A DNA stretch of 53,924 nt from assembly GCF_003208175.1 (NCBI RefSeq), contig NZ_QKMR01000027.1:1-53924 (forward strand), written 5' to 3'. Position numbers and translations under genes: made by a program. Positions 28,101 through 36,465 of the stretch are shown here, in pieces; the first letter of the stretch is position 1, and each line of letters opens with the position of its first letter. The stretch is from Ruminiclostridium sufflavum DSM 19573. Lineage in GTDB: Bacteria; Bacillota; Clostridia; Acetivibrionales; DSM-1351. Below the pieces are notes generated by a model. The model saw nothing but the letters and a program-made list of their open reading frames with translations, searched no databases and had not been told where the DNA came from.

Positions 28101-31100
28101 CATTTAGCTGCTCCAAATCATCTGGTGCAGCTCCTAGCGTATATGCGATATTAACTTTTTCTCCCTTTATCCGCTCTTTTAATAAATCATAGCTATAATT
28201 AGTTAAATCAATTATTTGTGATTCATCTACAAGTTGAGTTTTTATTAATTCATCCAGAGTAGCTGGAGAGCCAGCAAATAGTATTGCTTCTGAACTGGCA
28301 GCTTGTCTTAAATCAAAATTTTCTTCTTGCCAATCCATTTTAAAGTAACCTATTGCAGCCGCTTTCATATCATCCACAGCCCTTGCTACTAATTCTTTCA
28401 TTTCTATTACTAATTTGCCTGTAGAATCATAAATATTTAAATCAAATTTACCCATTGTATCACTAACTGCATCAATAGCTTTAACATGCGCATAATAGCT
28501 GCCTTGTGGTATATTTTTGCACCAACGAATTGATTTTAACGACATTGGCAAAAGTACACGCTGCTCTTTATCATTTTGATAAATGCCAATAATGGTTTGT
28601 ATAGCGCAATCTAATAAACTTGGCTGCAATACTAAATTTTGATATTGTTTTACCTCCTCAGATAATTGAATTTCAGAAAAGGCTTCATCTTTGCCTACAA
28701 ATATTTGTTTAATACCTCTAAAGGTGCTGCCATATGCAATACCCCACTCTGCAACTTTGGTATAAAACGTATTTGGATCAATTACATGTGACATACGTTT
28801 TTTGATTTCTGCTATATTTTCTATCTTGTTAGAAATGCCGTCTGTTACATAGGCCAACTGACCCTTGGCATGTACAATTTGGTGGTTGTCTGTATCAACA
28901 ACTTTAAATTTTACATCTTGATGAATTGCTTCTATAATAACACTAATATTTTTTGTTTGATTAGTCGTGTCGATAGGCTGAATCCAAACAATATTATCTA
29001 TCCGAGTAACTGTTTCTGTTCTTTTTGCTTGATTACCAGCTTCACGAGCCATTTCAATATAAGCCACACCAGGCAATATATTTCTTTCTAATACAACATG
29101 ATCTCTTAAATAAAACATATTCGCATCTAGCTTTTTAGAAAAAGACACTTCCCCTAAAGTAGAAGTATTGTAATCAATCATTTCATTTAAAACACTTCCT
29201 TGCCTATTAGTTAAACGTTTTACCTTATCTGGCATCCAGTAGCGTTCCTTATCAAATGAATATGTAGGCAAAGGCACTTTAAATTGTGGCTTAAAGGCAA
29301 ACAATGCTTTCCAATCAACTATATACCCTTTTACAAACAAATCACCTAATGCACGGACTTTTTTAAAGTATTGCTCACTATCAAGGCTTTGATTTGTGGT
29401 TAATTTTTCAATTATGCTTTCTCCTAACTCTTCTAAACATGGTTCATTGATGCATTTATTGACTTGTAATTTGTTCATTAGTAGGTAATCGCTTGCTTGA
29501 TCATCAATGGCTAATTGTAATTGCTCTATTAATGTTTCTACTGAATTAGCTACTATTGCTAATCTTATATTAAAATTACTTCTGCCTGTAGCAAGTGTAT
29601 AACTTATATCAGACAGACGATACTCATTACCATTAATCCCCAACCACTCCATAAAGCTGTAGGTCATACGTCTTAATGCGTCTTTCGTTTTTGCACTAAG
29701 CAAGAAGATGAAATATGGCTCTTTATCTGCTTCATACTCATAAATAGGTGCTTCTTCTAAAATCATATGAGCATTAGTACCACCAATACCAAATGAACTT
29801 ACACCTGCACGTCTTGGTGCTTGGTCTGCATCCCAATTCTTTAGCTCAGTATTAACATAAAATGGGGTTTCTGAAAAAGGAATCATTGGATTTGGTTTTG
29901 TAAAGTTTATTATCGGAATCATAACATGATTTTTTAATGAAAGAGCAACTTTTATAATACTTGGGATACCTGATATTGAATTTAGATGCCCAATATTTGT
30001 TTTGACAGAACCAATACCACAATAATTAACATCGTTTGTATAAGCACGATAAGCCTCTGTTAGCGCTTCTATTTCTAAAGGATCACCAATCTTTGTTCCT
30101 GTACCATGTGTTTCCACATATTGAATGGTTCTTGGATTAATACCTGAAAAATCTAATGCCTTTTTAATAACATCACTTTGTCCATCTACACTTGGTGCAG
30201 TAAAATCTGTTTTCGCAGAACCATCATTATTAATTGCTGTCCCTTTAATTACTGCATAAATATTGTCATGGTCACGTATTGCATCATTTAATCGCTTAAG
30301 AACGACAATTCCTACACCATTTCCAAAGATTGTACCATCAGCACCCTCATCAAACGCTTTACATTTTCCATCGGGTGAGAAAATTAGATTTTTCTGATAG
30401 AAATACCCTTCTTCTTGAGGCATAATAACACTACATCCACCTGCTAAAGCCATTTCACATTCTCCAGCAATCAAACTTTGTGCTGCTAAGTGTATGCCTA
30501 CAAGCCCGCTAGAACATGCGGTTTGCACACATAAGCTCGGACCCTTTAAATTTAATTTATAAGATACTCTTGTCGCAATATAATCCTTATCATTGCATAC
30601 CATGGCTAAAAACTTTTCAGCCGGTTTCATACTTGGCATCTTTTGTGCCATCCAATTATCTTGTGCACTATACAAATTCCAAAATACTGAAAAATAAACA
30701 CCTGTAATTGCTTTAATTTGATCCGGAGCATAGCCAGCATCTTCAAGTGCTTGCCAAGCACATTCCAATAATAATCTTTGCTGTGGATCCATCATTTCAG
30801 CTTCTTTTGGGGTATATTTAAAAAACCCTGAATCAAAGCAATCCATATCTTTAAGCGGTGCACAAGCTTTCACATAATTGCTGTTATTAATGACTTCATC
30901 TGATACACCTGCTGCCCTAAGTTCCTCATCAGTAAGGGTCTTAATACCACTTCGCCCTTCCTTTAGATTATCCCAGAACTGCTCAATATTCTCTGCTCCA
31001 GGAAACCTACCTGACATACCTACAATGGCTATATCTGTTGTAAATGAATTAGCTATTTCTTCCTGCCCACAATTATTACTACATGCAATTTCATCCATCT

Positions 31101-32274
31101 TATCACTAAAGGTAGCTTGAGTATAACTACAAACCGCATCTTTAAGTTCATTTAGTGCTTCTGATACTTCTTTGCCAGAAAGTATACGATGGTCAAAAAC
31201 TAAAGTAAGTGTAATTGGATACCCTGCTTTTTCACTATCACCACCCATACCCAAAATAGCAGCTTGTCCTTTATTAATAAGTGGCTGAAAATTTAATACT
31301 CTTTCATTTGATAAATCTGTAACTGTAAAAGTACCTTCTGATAAATCTTCTATGCTTAATTTATTATTAATGTATTTATTAATATAATTTAAAACCTTAT
31401 CAAAAATACCATCTAATTGGTATGTATCTGCTTTTTTAATAACAGGCACCTTTAAGCCATGCTCCATATCAATAGCAATGCCAATGTTAATATCATCATA
31501 AAGCATTATTTGATTGCTTTTAAAGCATGCATTTAATTTAGGATATTTTTTTAGTACTTTAGCTAATTCAAATATAATAAGTGGTAATAATTGATTGGAA
31601 GTAAGTCCTAACTCACTTAGTTTTTTCCTAATAGGTTGTGAAAAAAACTCTACTGTTAATGAACTATTAATACCACCTTCTTGACCTTCTTGTAAATAAG
31701 CAATTTCATGCTTTTTAGCATTACTAATATTGATTACCTGACAACGCTCCATGACTTTTTCTTCAGGATTTTTATTTATTACTGACATCATTTCTTGGTT
31801 AACCATTTTAACGCTATCCTCTACTGGCTTTGTTGTCACTATTTCTCCCTGCATATTTATTTGACCTGTTACTTGTTTTATCACGTCTTCCTTAGTTACT
31901 AATCCGCTAAGGTTATATTGTCCAATATCAATATGATGTTCATCAATATAGTTTTGTGCACCCTTAGAAAAAACAATTTTAGTTGATACTTTTTCTTCTA
32001 TAACTGGTACGACCTTTGAATTTTGATCCACTGATATTTCTTGTGTCTCTATCTCAGCAAATACACTATCTACAGCTACAGTATCTCCTACTTGACACAT
32101 TCTTGTAATATATCCCTCATAGTTACTTTCTACTGATACTACTGCTTTAGCTGATTCTAAATCCACAATAATATCACCCTTTTTTACATAATCGTGATCT
32201 TGTACATACCAATTCACTACTTCCATTTCATCATCATTTGTAGAATATCTCTCTACATGTAACTGATATTTCAT
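25102..32274 (-). CDS. 2-oxoacid dehydrogenase E2 fused to a trans-AT PKS module: lipoyl-PSBD-E2-KS-DH-KR-ACP-ACP-ACP-DH'
   Basis: This is a 2390-residue fusion. Residues 1-78 are a lipoyl domain with Lys43 in DLESAKAVV. Residues about 100-140 are an E3/E1-binding domain. Residues about 175-385 are an E2 acyltransferase core with DHRILSG at 361-367; His362 is kept, but the family Asp is Ser366. A PKS follows: KS about 412-845 with Cys587, His723 and His763; DH about 1045-1300 with His1059, Pro1068 and Asp1222/Gln1226; KR about 1505-1740 with GGTGKLA, Ser in FSSLGS and Tyr1656. Three nearly identical ACPs have Ser1811, Ser1909 and Ser2004. A second DH-like domain (about 2070-2355) has His2107 and Asp2273 but lacks the motif Pro (Gln) and the second acidic/Gln partner (Tyr). 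No AT is present. The fusion suggests that acyl-dihydrolipoyl made by E1 is passed straight to the KS or ACP instead of CoA. It is preceded by an ATGA overlap with the E1 gene. Confidence 0.95.
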   Translation of the reverse strand: MKYQLHVERYSTNDDEMEVVNWYVQDHDYVKKGDIIVDLESAKAVVSVESNYEGYITRMCQVGDTVAVDSVFAEIETQEISVDQNSKVVPVIEEKVSTKIVFSKGAQNYIDEHHIDIGQYNLSGLVTKEDVIKQVTGQINMQGEIVTTKPVEDSVKMVNQEMMSVINKNPEEKVMERCQVINISNAKKHEIAYLQEGQEGGINSSLTVEFFSQPIRKKLSELGLTSNQLLPLIIFELAKVLKKYPKLNACFKSNQIMLYDDINIGIAIDMEHGLKVPVIKKADTYQLDGIFDKVLNYINKYINNKLSIEDLSEGTFTVTDLSNERVLNFQPLINKGQAAILGMGGDSEKAGYPITLTLVFDHRILSGKEVSEALNELKDAVCSYTQATFSDKMDEIACSNNCGQEEIANSFTTDIAIVGMSGRFPGAENIEQFWDNLKEGRSGIKTLTDEELRAAGVSDEVINNSNYVKACAPLKDMDCFDSGFFKYTPKEAEMMDPQQRLLLECAWQALEDAGYAPDQIKAITGVYFSVFWNLYSAQDNWMAQKMPSMKPAEKFLAMVCNDKDYIATRVSYKLNLKGPSLCVQTACSSGLVGIHLAAQSLIAGECEMALAGGCSVIMPQEEGYFYQKNLIFSPDGKCKAFDEGADGTIFGNGVGIVVLKRLNDAIRDHDNIYAVIKGTAINNDGSAKTDFTAPSVDGQSDVIKKALDFSGINPRTIQYVETHGTGTKIGDPLEIEALTEAYRAYTNDVNYCGIGSVKTNIGHLNSISGIPSIIKVALSLKNHVMIPIINFTKPNPMIPFSETPFYVNTELKNWDADQAPRRAGVSSFGIGGTNAHMILEEAPIYEYEADKEPYFIFLLSAKTKDALRRMTYSFMEWLGINGNEYRLSDISYTLATGRSNFNIRLAIVANSVETLIEQLQLAIDDQASDYLLMNKLQVNKCINEPCLEELGESIIEKLTTNQSLDSEQYFKKVRALGDLFVKGYIVDWKALFAFKPQFKVPLPTYSFDKERYWMPDKVKRLTNRQGSVLNEMIDYNTSTLGEVSFSKKLDANMFYLRDHVVLERNILPGVAYIEMAREAGNQAKRTETVTRIDNIVWIQPIDTTNQTKNISVIIEAIHQDVKFKVVDTDNHQIVHAKGQLAYVTDGISNKIENIAEIKKRMSHVIDPNTFYTKVAEWGIAYGSTFRGIKQIFVGKDEAFSEIQLSEEVKQYQNLVLQPSLLDCAIQTIIGIYQNDKEQRVLLPMSLKSIRWCKNIPQGSYYAHVKAIDAVSDTMGKFDLNIYDSTGKLVIEMKELVARAVDDMKAAAIGYFKMDWQEENFDLRQAASSEAILFAGSPATLDELIKTQLVDESQIIDLTNYSYDLLKERIKGEKVNIAYTLGAAPDDLEQLNDTLECDSNYLLDLTKGLTQLGIKQIKLIVLDYLQTDLSQVRINAIASFLKSAQLENVSLIGKTIGCQKPLNEAILLTKQEFLDNSNNFKEVQYQEDKRLVKHILETDMLSSKGNTIFKQGGHYFITGGTGKLALIFAEYLMQKYSAKITLIGRSALNDEKAVLLEKLVGNVNYIQADVNDYTTLVNSLAQAKAINGDINGIIHTAGLIMDAFIWDKDFETFKEVIAPKVKGTVNLHRATENESMDCFIMFSSLGSVVGNAGQSDYTFANGFMDAFAVYRNSLVQLGKCKGKTISINWPIWEQGAMKPPAKILERITSKTGMTLLKTQDGTKALEKILMNEWSHILVIAGDLARFNAFIHNSTNPVNKKSELVVTKVKKSKKAEGIERIDDFLSMEISKLLEIDASTLDLSQNLEDYGADSILLMDLIDSINSKYGMDMMPSELFEFKSIEQIAEHIRSTIGETSQSLAIEEAAYTTNITQTTQTDIQSFILEELANLLGIDEEKIDIALDLEEYGADSILLMDLIDSINSKYGMDMMPSELFEYKSVEQIAEHIKSTIGETSPNLAIEEAAFTTYHTQATIQSFILEELTNLLGIDKDKIDVTLDLEEYGADSILLMDLIDSINAKYGMDMMPSELFEYKTVEKITGFILDKVGNNGTISDVKALVEEQSIEAESGKEAVITSNYAFMDKTVYTEDGTLIGYKNFNLKSDPMFFDHIVLGLPRMQAVGYIELINETVKNSKAFDINKIQNLSMYYPISILEEMDNETEVKIKKSDYETYEVEIKSLFNNKYYLNTKAKGSCVVLENKKLDIKKLLSEITIPKEDRGNFNDVNEGYTNNYVGEYFYAYKDVFLSEDRMFAHIDLSNKAKQMNNNFLLHPGLLDPCVYLAMEIAHRRFDNMGEVVYLPIFFREILIYGDVNKESYCLVENTDEQNEDKSVQNYNLTFSDMEGNVLLEILGLELKKVKEDKKGKTQEIIDHMEEQKQPHFSLDTIKNRKGEK
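26151..26943 (-). repeat. Three tandem near-identical ACP repeats inside the E2-PKS gene
   Basis: The block YGADSILLMDLIDSINSKYG occurs three times with attachment serines at residues 1811, 1909 and 2004, spaced 98 and 95 residues. The core helices are nearly unchanged; linkers differ slightly and share an IGETS...LAIEEAA segment between repeats. DNA identity is also high. Tandem ACPs usually raise throughput or suit iterative synthases such as PUFA synthases. The similarity also makes recombination and assembly errors possible here. Confidence 0.92.
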
Positions 32275-34220
32275 TGTTCCTCATCTACCCCTTTCACAAT
32301 TTCCCCTATAATTTGTTCTACACCCGGAAGTGCTTCTTGTTCTAAGTGGACAGCTGTTGGTATAGCAATATCCTTAGGCTGGATTCTTATAAACTTATGT
32401 ATATGATTTGGCGCCTTTTCTACTATTTGTGCTATAACCTCTGTACCAAATGCTGCAAAGCCTTGTCCCTCTTCAACTACCACAACAATCGTTCCCTTCG
32501 GAATACTATCTATTAAAGGTTGAAAGTTCATTGGATAAATTTGTGTTGGAATAATTGCTTGAGCAATAATATCATGATCTATAAATAATCTTTCCATTGC
32601 CTTAATGATTATGTCACTCATACCACCATAGCCCACAATTGTCACATATGGTTTTGCCAATTCCGGCTTAATTAAAATAGTTGGATATTTTTCATCTGAA
32701 CAATAGGCTTTAAAACCATCAGGATAATTTGTTTTTATATATTTAGGATAAAGAAGTTTATTTTCAATAACTAATGTGCAATCTTGACTTTCTTCAACTA
32801 GTTTTTTGTAAAGTGACGCTGGATTAATTAAATGATTAATAGCGATCATTCTTAGTCCCGGTATTCCCATAAAGTGGCGGTCTAGTGTCTGACTATGAGT
32901 TGGTCCATAACCACGTCTGCCACCCATAGGTGTTCTGACTATTAAATTAGGAGATACTTGTCCATTGTACATATATCTGAACTTACATGCATGGTTTAAT
33001 ATCTGATCAAAAGCTAATGTCGTAAAGTCCCCAAACATAATCTCCACCATAGGAACAAAACCATCTAGTGCTAGTCCTGCACCAATACCAGTAATAACAC
33101 CTTCTGCAATAGGAGTATTTCTTACACGTTCTCCATATAAATATGATAAATCTTGAGATACTTTAAACGTTCCTCCATAGGGTGACTTAACATCTTCACC
33201 AATAAAAAGTGAATTTTCATGTTCTTTCATGATATCTTTCATAACATCATTTAAAGCTTTTACTAATCTTACTTTTTGTTCTTTAATTTCTTCCCACTTA
33301 GTAGGTAGCGTATTATAAGTAGTTTGTTTAAAGTTACCTTTTGCCATATCACTTGATTGTGCTACTTTAAGGGCTTTTTCGACTCTTTCACATACTTCAA
33401 CATTAATACGATTAAATAATTCAACTTCATTTTGCATTAACTTATTTAGTGGATCTTTTTTCTCATAAACCTCTAAAACTTCTCTCGGTCTAAAGTCATC
33501 ACCTTTTGAATGAGCTTTTAGTCTATAAGTATCAATTTGTAATAATGCTGGTCTACATTCTTCTCTTACATAATCCACCATTTTTTTTGCTTTAAAATAT
33601 AGCTCTTCCCATTCCCATGTACTTCCTTGCTCACTATAGATGTTAAAGGCCTTTGCTCTTGTTTGTATATCTCCTGCTAAAGTTTCGTTTTGGGTAGTAG
33701 ATTGTGAATAAAAGTTATTCTCTACTACTATGAACAGTGGTAGTTCCCATTTTGAAGCCAAATTCATTGACTCATATACCATTCCTTCGCCTAATGTACC
33801 ATCACCAATAAATACAACAGAAATTTTATTATTCTTCTTCATTTTTCGCGACAACGCTAAACCTGCTGCTAAAGGTAAAATGCCACCTTGAATGCCATTA
33901 GAATAAAAATTATCCTTACATAAATGTTGACTACCTCCTCTGCCAGCACATATGCCACTTTCTTTCCCCATAATTTCAGCTAATAATCCCTCAACATCAT
34001 CTGTAAAAGATAAAAAATGTCCATGGCATCTATGATTAGAAAAAATAGAATCTCCTTTCTCTAAGCATTCTGTTATTACAGCTCCTGAAAATTCTTCACC
34101 TATACATGTATGAATAGTTCCATTTAATAAATTGAGGCTATACAACTCTAACAGTTTTTCTTCTACCCTTCTTGCTAATAATGCCTTGGTAATAATATTT
34201 ATACTTACATCATTTTGCAT
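32271..34220 (-). CDS. 2-oxoacid dehydrogenase E1, fused alpha and beta subunits (TPP-dependent)
   Basis: This is about 649 residues with alpha (1-310) and beta (325-649) in one chain. The alpha part has the TPP-binding motif GDGTLGEG through ENN (139-169) and an HSKGDD loop. The beta part has EGVITGIGAGLAL, GGRRGYGPTHSQTLDRHF with the catalytic-type His, and a C-terminal transketolase-like domain. It decarboxylates a 2-oxo acid and reductively acylates the lipoyl arm of E2, here the N terminus of the next protein. The natural substrate (pyruvate, 2-oxobutyrate or a branched-chain oxo acid) is not clear from sequence. The frame is open to an ATG at 34238, but the Met at 34220 has AAAGG ten bases upstream and was chosen. 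It is the first gene of the operon. Confidence 0.94.
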   Translation of the reverse strand: MQNDVSINIITKALLARRVEEKLLELYSLNLLNGTIHTCIGEEFSGAVITECLEKGDSIFSNHRCHGHFLSFTDDVEGLLAEIMGKESGICAGRGGSQHLCKDNFYSNGIQGGILPLAAGLALSRKMKKNNKISVVFIGDGTLGEGMVYESMNLASKWELPLFIVVENNFYSQSTTQNETLAGDIQTRAKAFNIYSEQGSTWEWEELYFKAKKMVDYVREECRPALLQIDTYRLKAHSKGDDFRPREVLEVYEKKDPLNKLMQNEVELFNRINVEVCERVEKALKVAQSSDMAKGNFKQTTYNTLPTKWEEIKEQKVRLVKALNDVMKDIMKEHENSLFIGEDVKSPYGGTFKVSQDLSYLYGERVRNTPIAEGVITGIGAGLALDGFVPMVEIMFGDFTTLAFDQILNHACKFRYMYNGQVSPNLIVRTPMGGRRGYGPTHSQTLDRHFMGIPGLRMIAINHLINPASLYKKLVEESQDCTLVIENKLLYPKYIKTNYPDGFKAYCSDEKYPTILIKPELAKPYVTIVGYGGMSDIIIKAMERLFIDHDIIAQAIIPTQIYPMNFQPLIDSIPKGTIVVVVEEGQGFAAFGTEVIAQIVEKAPNHIHKFIRIQPKDIAIPTAVHLEQEALPGVEQIIGEIVKGVDEEQ

Positions 34221-34772
34221 ATTATAATTACCTTTCATGTTTTTTCATATATTATCTATAGGATTTTCATTATTACACTTATATGTTTTTTCCACTTTAC
34301 TGCTAATATTTTTTGCCACCATACATTACAAAATATTTATCTATATTTTTACAATTTACTGCAGTAAATTGTAAAAATAAATTACACCCTTTAATTAATT
34401 CCCAATTTTTATAAAGTATTTCAGCTATGAATATCATCTAAATATGTGCCTCATGTGCTGCCTTGGCTATAGAATGGCACACTGTAAGATCCAGTTCCTG
34501 CTAAGCATTTCAATAAAAACACCTTAATTTTTCCTTATGCTATAAAAGCCTAGACTGAAGTATCATACCCATGACTTCCATTTAATAATTTAACATTTAT
34601 GTATTTATATTGTCAAGGAAACATATCGTACTATTTTTTCCCAATTATATTCAATTTTATGCATACTTTTTTGTATTTATTATTAAAATTGACTAATTTT
34701 TTATTTTATTTTATTTATTTTTATCCTTTTCTTACATTTTTCTACCTGAATAATTTCTAAAAAAATCAAACT
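34221..34772. other. Promoter region of the biosynthetic operon
   Basis: About 550 bases without a gene. The part next to E1 must hold the operon promoter. A weak candidate on the minus strand is TTGTAA, a 17-base spacer and TATTAG (about 34307-34335). A perfect 36-base palindrome lies just upstream of it. The remainder is AT-rich, and no known RNA family was recognised. Confidence 0.5.
34344..34379. promoter_or_regulatory. Perfect 36-bp palindrome upstream of the operon (operator candidate)
   Basis: The bases at 34344-34379 read the same on both strands, centred on CTGCAG with the inner core TTTACTGCAGTAAA and outer arms of T and A runs. It lies about 125-160 bases upstream of the E1 start, close to where a promoter is expected. 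A long perfect dyad of this type fits a dimeric repressor or activator site. As a hairpin it could also act as a weak bidirectional terminator, but there is no separate T-tract beyond the stem. Confidence 0.7.
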
Positions 34773-35569
34773 GAGGCGTGTCTAAAAACAAAAATTTGCA
34801 CAAAATCAAGTTCTATTTAAAATGAAAGAAAAACTTGGAGATAATCAATATGCCACAAAAACGATATGAAATATTAAACGAACAATGGTCTCAAATAAAG
34901 GATTTATTCCATATGCCTAAAACTGGGCTTCATTCCATAGATAACCATACTATTTTCAATGCAATCTTATGGATTTCAAGAATCAGAGCTGCATGTCGCG
35001 ATTTACCTGAATGTTTTGGCTCTTGGAAAACAGTATATAGCCGTTTTGGTAAGTGGCGTAATGGCGGCACTCTATTAACTATTTTCCAGCATTTAAACTC
35101 AGAAGCATTCTACTTCCATTAAAGCCCACCAGCATAGTGCCGGTACTAAAAGGGCGGCAAATCACAAAAAAATCGGCATATTGGATTAAGCCGAGGAGGT
35201 CAAAAATCATGCCATAGTTGATGTTTTTGGAAATCCAATTCATTTTCAACTGCCTGCTGGTAATATACATGGCAGTAAGATTTTAGGTGATAAAGTATAC
35301 TGAACAAAGGAAATCAGGGGTTATATTACTTCTAAGAATGCCGTATATACCATTCCACCAAAATCCAGTACACGAATCACTTGGACTGTGACTGGTGGTT
35401 ATATAAAGAGTGCCATTTAGTGGAATGCTTTTTTAATAAAATTAATCATTTCCGCAGGGTAGCAACCCGATATGATAAGCTTGCTGAGTCTATTATCGCC
35501 TTTGTTTATTTTGCAGCAATTTTTATTTTGTGCAAATAGTATAAAATTAGAAAATTTTCAGACAACCCT
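34773..35569 (+). mobile_element. Decayed IS5-like insertion sequence
   Basis: The element is bounded by imperfect terminal inverted repeats: GAGGCGTGTCTAAAAAC at the left (34773) and, on the other strand at the right end (about 35569), AGGGTTGTCTGAAAATTTT. It carries one transposase reading frame broken by stops and a frameshift. It sits directly upstream of the operon promoter region, on the opposite strand. Confidence 0.7.
34850..35539 (+). pseudogene. IS5-family transposase remnant (stops and frameshift)
   Basis: The first 90 residues are intact: MPQKRYEILNEQWSQIKDLF, then RAACRDLPECFGSWKTVYSR and FGKWRNGGT, the N-terminal insertion-element domain of IS5-family transposases. After 35120 the frame continues only with in-frame stops and gaps: KAHQHSAGTK, HAIVDVFGNPIHFQLPAGNI, KEIRGYI and YTIPPKS. 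Then, in a shifted frame, it reads HLVECFFNKINHFRRVATRY and FVYFAAIFILCK before the stop. The DDE core is incomplete, so it cannot be active. Confidence 0.88.
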
Positions 35570-35576
35570 AATGTAC

Positions 35577-36053
35577 TTAATTATATAAATATTTCTATTC
35601 ACAATTTATATCTGTCCCATCCAACAACCACATACTCACTCCATCCTCATAAAAAATAATCTTCTCAACCAACTTAAAATACAACCCTGCATCAAATCTT
35701 TCTATAGGTTTTGTCTCATTAAAAACATTAATAAATCTATTAGTAGTGACTCTCTCTAAAATATCCTCGCTGTTAATCTGTTTTTCCCACTTTTCCATGT
35801 CTTCCTCAAATATCACCTCTATACCGAGCTCTTTCAGCATTCTGACATAATTTAAACAATCCAGCGTATTGCGTGTAAATCTTGATATAGACTTGGTTAT
35901 TATCACATCAATTTTTCCTGCTTTGCAGTCGTTAATCATTCTGTTAAACTGCTCACGCTTTTTTGTGCTAGTCCCTGTGATACCCTCATCGGCATAAATT
36001 TTTATTAGATCGTAGTCAGGATGGTTAGTTATATATGTAGTATAATATTATGG
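35577..36053 (-). pseudogene. Internally deleted serine recombinase copy
   Basis: This is a broken duplicate of the recombinase at 36466-37869. Its first part matches [20 protein letters not shown] and [13 protein letters not shown], up to GIEVIFE. It then jumps to the C-terminal KWEKQI(N/K)SEDILERVT and [15 protein letters not shown]. About 840 bases encoding the recombinase core and zinc ribbon are missing, as is the N-terminal catalytic Ser region. The flanking DNA after the stop (ATTATATAAATATTTCTAT) also matches the intact copy, so this arose by duplication followed by deletion. Confidence 0.88.
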
Positions 36054-36290
36054 GTGACAATTTAGGAATAATATCTCTGCACAGTTTCTGATTCAGACAG
36101 GTCATTATAAACCCGCCATATATGGATTCACAAATCAGCCTGTCACACATATTCGTCATGATAATTTTATCTGCAGTATAGGCATTCTTTCCAATAAAGT
36201 TTGCAATGCTCTCAGCAGTCATTGCGTTATATTCGATGAACTTCCGTATCTGCTTTCGCAGTTCCCCAGTTTGGACATCATGTCATGAAC
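36025..36290 (-). pseudogene. Fragment of an unrecognised small coding sequence
   Basis: An open frame on the minus strand reads TGELRKQIRKFIEYNAMTAE, then SIANFIGKNAYTADKIIMT and MCDRLICESIYGGFIMT. It has a helical, winged-helix-like look. It has no clear start: the frame extends upstream of the Met at 36222. It runs at its 3' end into the recombinase remnant. I do not recognise the family. It is probably the remains of a gene joined to the deleted recombinase by rearrangement. Between 36301 and 36465 nothing further is seen. Confidence 0.35.
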
Positions 36291-36465
36291 GCAGAATAAT
36301 TTTGACTTCTTTATGATTATTTATGGTGATAGCCTACTGATATAAATACCAAAAACTTATTTTTATAAAATAAAAAACGTTAACAAGAAGATATTATCCT
36401 CCAATTAACGGTCTCAACTAATGTTTAAAAAGCTAACATTAAACTATTAAATTATATAAATATTT

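Noticed and set aside
34344-34379. Rho-independent terminator
   Set aside because: The A/T runs are part of the perfect dyad and no separate T-tract follows the stem; position near the promoter favours an operator.
34850-35122. Functional transposase gene
   Set aside because: Only the N-terminal domain is open; the rest is interrupted by stops and a frameshift and part of the DDE core is missing.
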